This document shows, piece by piece, positions 39,583 to 42,384 of a stretch of DNA of 42,384 bases; the stretch's first letter is position 1, and every line of letters starts with the position of its first letter. Made by a program: the position numbers and the translations under genes. Origin of the DNA: Burkholderiales bacterium (GTDB lineage Bacteria; Pseudomonadota; Gammaproteobacteria; Burkholderiales; Burkholderiaceae_C); the NCBI GenBank assembly GCA_028872015.1, contig JAGWLO010000028.1:1-42384 (forward strand), read 5' to 3'. The notes beneath the pieces are model-generated. The model was not told where the DNA came from. It did not search any database and saw only the letters and a list, made by a program, of their open reading frames with translations.

Positions 39583-41940
39583 TCAGAAGTCGGACTGGAA
39601 CGACACGCTGCTGAAGCGCGGGGCCCCCAGGTAGATGCTGGGCGCGAAGGCCCCGGGGTAGCCGGCGGCGGCGATCGAGATGCTCGAGCCGCTGCCGCTG
39701 TTGGCCAGCAGGTACTGCTTGTTGGTGAGGTTGCTCACGTTCAGGCGCAGCGTCGGGTTCTTCAGGAAGGCCACGTTCGGCAGCTGGTAGGCCGCGTTCA
39801 GGTCGACCGTGGTGTAGCCCGCGATGCGCTGGTCGTTCACCAGCGTCAGGGCGCGCGGGCCGGTGTACTTGCCGGCCAGGTTGACCATCACCGGCCCGGT
39901 GGCGTACTGCAGCGACAGCGACGCCATGCCGGTGGGCGTGTCGGGGAACTGCTTGCCGCTGGTGGGGTAGAACGTGGTCGCGCCCGAGGGCAGGTCGGTG
40001 TCGATCGTGCTCTTGGTGTAGGTGGCCGACGCATAGGCGCTGAAGCCCAGCACCGGCACCGTGCCCACCTCCAGCTCCAGGCCCTTCATCGTGGAGCTGC
40101 CCACGTTGTAGTCGTGCGAGGTCGCCGTGAGGGGGTCGTAGCTGCGGGCGATGCGGTCCTTGAACTTCACCAGGAAGGCGGTGGCCGAGGCCTTGAACAG
40201 CTCGTTGCGGTAGCGCGCGCCGACGTCGAGGTTGACCGAGGTTTCCTGCTTCACCGTCAGCGGGCTGAGGCTGGTGTAGCTGCCCACGCCGTTGGTGTAG
40301 GTGATGCCGTTGGCCAGGCCGAAGTACTCGAAGTTGCCCGGCGCCTTGGCGTTCTTGGCCACGCTCACGAAGCCCTGGGTCTCGGGCGTGAACTGGTAGC
40401 TGGCACGCAGGCTGGGCAGCACCTCGGAGTAGGTGCGGCTGAGCTGGTAGAACGCGCCGGCACCCGAGCTCGGGTAGTTGGTGAAGTCGCGCTTGATCGA
40501 GCGCCAGCTCACGCCGGGCACCACCGTCAGCTTGCTGTCGAGCAGGTCGATCGAGTCCTGCACGAACGCGCTCTGCGCGGTCGAGATGGTGAGCACGTTG
40601 CGGAACTGGTAGAAGCTGCCGTCGTTGTACTTCACCAGCACCGCGGGGTTGTTCTCCCAGATGTCGCCGACGGTGCCGTCGCGGTTGATGATGCTGGCCG
40701 GCGAGGTCTGCCGGTGGCGGGCGCGCTCGAACCACAGGCCGGCCAGGATGCGCTGGTTGTCCAGCGTCCAGCTCAGCGTGGCGTTCACGCCCGGGCGGTT
40801 GGTCTGGGTCAGGCCGCCGTTGAAGGTGGCCACCGTGTCGAGCCGGTCGCCGTCGCCGTTGATGTCGGCCACGCCGGTGTGCAGCAGGCTGCCCGAGGGC
40901 GCGCTCTCGCGCACCGTGAAGCCTTCGTTGCCGCCGGTGCCGTAGCCGTACCAGAAGTACGGGGCGATATCCAGCCGCACGGCGGGCGTGAACTGGATGC
41001 TGGCCTTGGACGTGATCAGGTAGTTCTCGAACGGGTTGAGCGAATAGCCGTAGTAGTAGGTGGCCCCTGCGCCCAGGTTGTCGACGTCGGCCACGCCGGG
41101 CGTGGGCGTCTTCAGCGTCGGCAGGTTGGCCGAGAAGTCGGCGTAGTAGCCCTCGGCCGCCAGCTGCGCCAGCGTGAGCGAGCGGATGTTGTTGTTGACC
41201 GCCTTGTTCCACAGCAGGCTGGCGCTGAAGGTGGTGTTGCCCAGCTTGTATTCGACGCCGGCGTCGATGTGGTCGCGGTCGGCCTTGCCCGGGCCCTTCC
41301 ACTTGTGCGCCTGCGTCTTGCTGGCCGACAGGAAGCCCTTGAAGGCCCCGATCAGGCCGGTGTCGCCGCGCACGAACACGCGCGAGTAGTTCAGCTGCCC
41401 GGCACCGAGCGCGAACCGGCCGCCGGCCTTGTCCTTCGGGCTGCAGGTGGTCATGCCGATGTTGCCGCCCGAGGCACCCACGTGCGGCGCCTCGGTGTCG
41501 GTGGAGCCCTGGGTCACGAACAGCTCGCACAGGTTCTCGCTGTCGGTGTACTCCTGCGGGTAGACCGCGAAGTTGCCCGAGTCGTTGACCGGCGCGCCGT
41601 TGATCGTGAAGCCGATCTGGTCGCTGTTGAAGCCGCGCACGCGCAGGTTGCCGCCGAACAGGCCGGTGGCGTCGTAGCTGCCGGCGTTGACGCCCGGCAG
41701 CATGCTCAGCAGCTGGTACGGGTTGGACGAGCCGCGGCTCTTGTCGATCTGCGCCTTGGTCACCGTGCTCTTGGCCTTGGCGGTGTCCTCGTCGATGAGG
41801 AGCCCGTTGCCCAGCTTGTCGCCTTCGCCGGTGACGGTGACCTTGCCGATGTCGGTGGCCTGCTGCGCCCAGGCGCTGCCCCCCGGGGTGCCCAGGGTCA
41901 GCAGCGCCAGGCCGATGGCGGAGAGGGGAAATTTGCTCAT
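39583..41940 (-). CDS. TonB-dependent outer-membrane receptor
   Basis: A 785-residue receptor. The signal peptide [17 protein letters not shown] ends near AWAQQ. A plug domain follows (about 40-160; [33 protein letters not shown]), then a long beta-barrel ending in Phe (SVSFQSDF), as outer-membrane barrels do. It would bring in a substrate such as an iron chelate or another large ligand, using energy from TonB. The ATG at 41940 has AGAGGA upstream. The neighbouring tonB gene is directly upstream. The ligand is not identifiable. Confidence 0.93.
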   Translation of the reverse strand: MSKFPLSAIGLALLTLGTPGGSAWAQQATDIGKVTVTGEGDKLGNGLLIDEDTAKAKSTVTKAQIDKSRGSSNPYQLLSMLPGVNAGSYDATGLFGGNLRVRGFNSDQIGFTINGAPVNDSGNFAVYPQEYTDSENLCELFVTQGSTDTEAPHVGASGGNIGMTTCSPKDKAGGRFALGAGQLNYSRVFVRGDTGLIGAFKGFLSASKTQAHKWKGPGKADRDHIDAGVEYKLGNTTFSASLLWNKAVNNNIRSLTLAQLAAEGYYADFSANLPTLKTPTPGVADVDNLGAGATYYYGYSLNPFENYLITSKASIQFTPAVRLDIAPYFWYGYGTGGNEGFTVRESAPSGSLLHTGVADINGDGDRLDTVATFNGGLTQTNRPGVNATLSWTLDNQRILAGLWFERARHRQTSPASIINRDGTVGDIWENNPAVLVKYNDGSFYQFRNVLTISTAQSAFVQDSIDLLDSKLTVVPGVSWRSIKRDFTNYPSSGAGAFYQLSRTYSEVLPSLRASYQFTPETQGFVSVAKNAKAPGNFEYFGLANGITYTNGVGSYTSLSPLTVKQETSVNLDVGARYRNELFKASATAFLVKFKDRIARSYDPLTATSHDYNVGSSTMKGLELEVGTVPVLGFSAYASATYTKSTIDTDLPSGATTFYPTSGKQFPDTPTGMASLSLQYATGPVMVNLAGKYTGPRALTLVNDQRIAGYTTVDLNAAYQLPNVAFLKNPTLRLNVSNLTNKQYLLANSGSGSSISIAAAGYPGAFAPSIYLGAPRFSSVSFQSDF

Positions 41941-41984
41941 GACTCGATCCTCTTGGTTTGAAGGGGGTGAAGGGGGATGGCGGC

Positions 41985-42384
41985 TCACTCGCCGGGCCGC
42001 AGGTATTCCATGGCGACCACGAACCGGTGCTTGGGCTGGTTGCCGAAGGCGTCGGCCGGGAACGCCGGGTAGCGGCCGTTGCGCACGGTGCGCAGCGCTT
42101 CCTGGTCGAGCAGCAGCACGCCCGCGCTGGCTTCGACGCCCGACGCCAGCAGCTGCCCGGTGCGATCGATCTCCAGCCACACCTTGACCGTGCCCTGCGG
42201 GCGCAGCTGGCGGGCCTCGCGGCTGCTGGGGTAGCGCTTGATGCTGTTGACGTAGGCGAGCAGCCGCTCGGCGTAGACCTGCTCGGGCGGCAGCGCCGCG
42301 GCCGCGGCCGCGCGCACGGGCGCGGGCGTCGGCGGGGTGATGGTCGGCGGCGGCGGCGCGGGCGCGGCCACCGGCGGCGGGGGT
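41985..42384 (-). CDS. tonB: TonB family energy transducer, 3' part (cut by window edge)
   Basis: The frame is open to the right edge. The visible 132 residues begin in a Pro/Ala-rich periplasmic linker (PPPPVAAPAPPPPTITPP) and end in a TonB C-terminal domain with YPSSREARQLRPQGTVKVWL and PAFPADAFG. It spans the periplasm and energises the receptor at 39583, 44 bases downstream. The N-terminal membrane anchor and any exbB/exbD genes lie outside the window. Confidence 0.88.
   Translation of the reverse strand, partial: PPPPVAAPAPPPPTITPPTPAPVRAAAAAALPPEQVYAERLLAYVNSIKRYPSSREARQLRPQGTVKVWLEIDRTGQLLASGVEASAGVLLLDQEALRTVRNGRYPAFPADAFGNQPKHRFVVAMEYLRPGE

Overview
The window looks like chromosomal DNA from a high-GC betaproteobacterium, most likely order Burkholderiales (Rubrivivax/Leptothrix-like). 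This rests on the thrS-infC order, a liv-type transporter beside a long beta-oxidation operon, a coaBC-dut pair, a CIO-like cydAB pair and very strong G/C bias at third codon positions. No tRNA, rRNA, insertion sequence, phage gene or CRISPR array was seen. The genes are tightly packed and no gene-free stretch reaches 300 bases.

Layout. (1) 1-2265, minus strand: the 5' end of infC, which appears to use an ATC start codon, preceded by thrS. Upstream of thrS is a leader with a promoter, an 18-codon ORF rich in Thr codons, a hairpin and an intrinsic-terminator-like hairpin with a T tract that ends at the thrS ribosome binding site. This has the architecture of ribosome-mediated transcription attenuation. 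(2) 2262-5777, minus: a patatin-like lipase and the RNA-binding protein Tex. (3) 5885-9625: an unknown lipoprotein (+), a flavoprotein (-) and a secreted DUF1223 protein (+). (4) 9635-23310, minus: a run of fourteen genes with gaps of 61 bases or less and many 1-4 base overlaps. Reading downstream these are a hydratase/3-hydroxyacyl-CoA dehydrogenase, an HD-domain protein, a thiolase, a DhlA-class haloalkane dehalogenase, a thioesterase, an acyl-CoA dehydrogenase, a small membrane protein, an SDR, a second thioesterase, a CurA-type reductase, a GNAT, an AidB-like protein, a GST and a second SDR. Three inverted repeats crowd its promoter region. (5) 23464-28637, minus: a complete livKHMGF-type ABC transporter operon just upstream. 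(6) 28796-31945, plus: selO, msrB, a bolA-like gene and a parvulin-type peptidyl-prolyl isomerase. (7) 32001-36051: a quinone oxidoreductase (-), a DUF2007-like protein (+), a DMT permease (+), and coaBC-dut (-). (8) 36174-38524, plus: a cytochrome bd-type quinol oxidase. (9) 38550-42384, minus: a SEC-C/UPF0149 protein, a truncated GNAT remnant, a TonB-dependent receptor and the 3' part of a tonB gene cut by the window edge.

How the parts work together. The liv transporter and the long catabolic operon could import and beta-oxidise an organic acid or branched substrate. The dehalogenase, GST and AidB-like genes inside that operon raise the possibility that halogenated or alkylating substrates are handled. 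TonB and the receptor form an energised outer-membrane uptake pair. selO and msrB overlap and both relate to oxidative protein damage.

The strongest new-looking signal is the thrS leader. Second are the promoter palindromes and the unusual gene content of the 14-gene operon. All assignments come from reading the sequence and from remembered family motifs; no database search was run.
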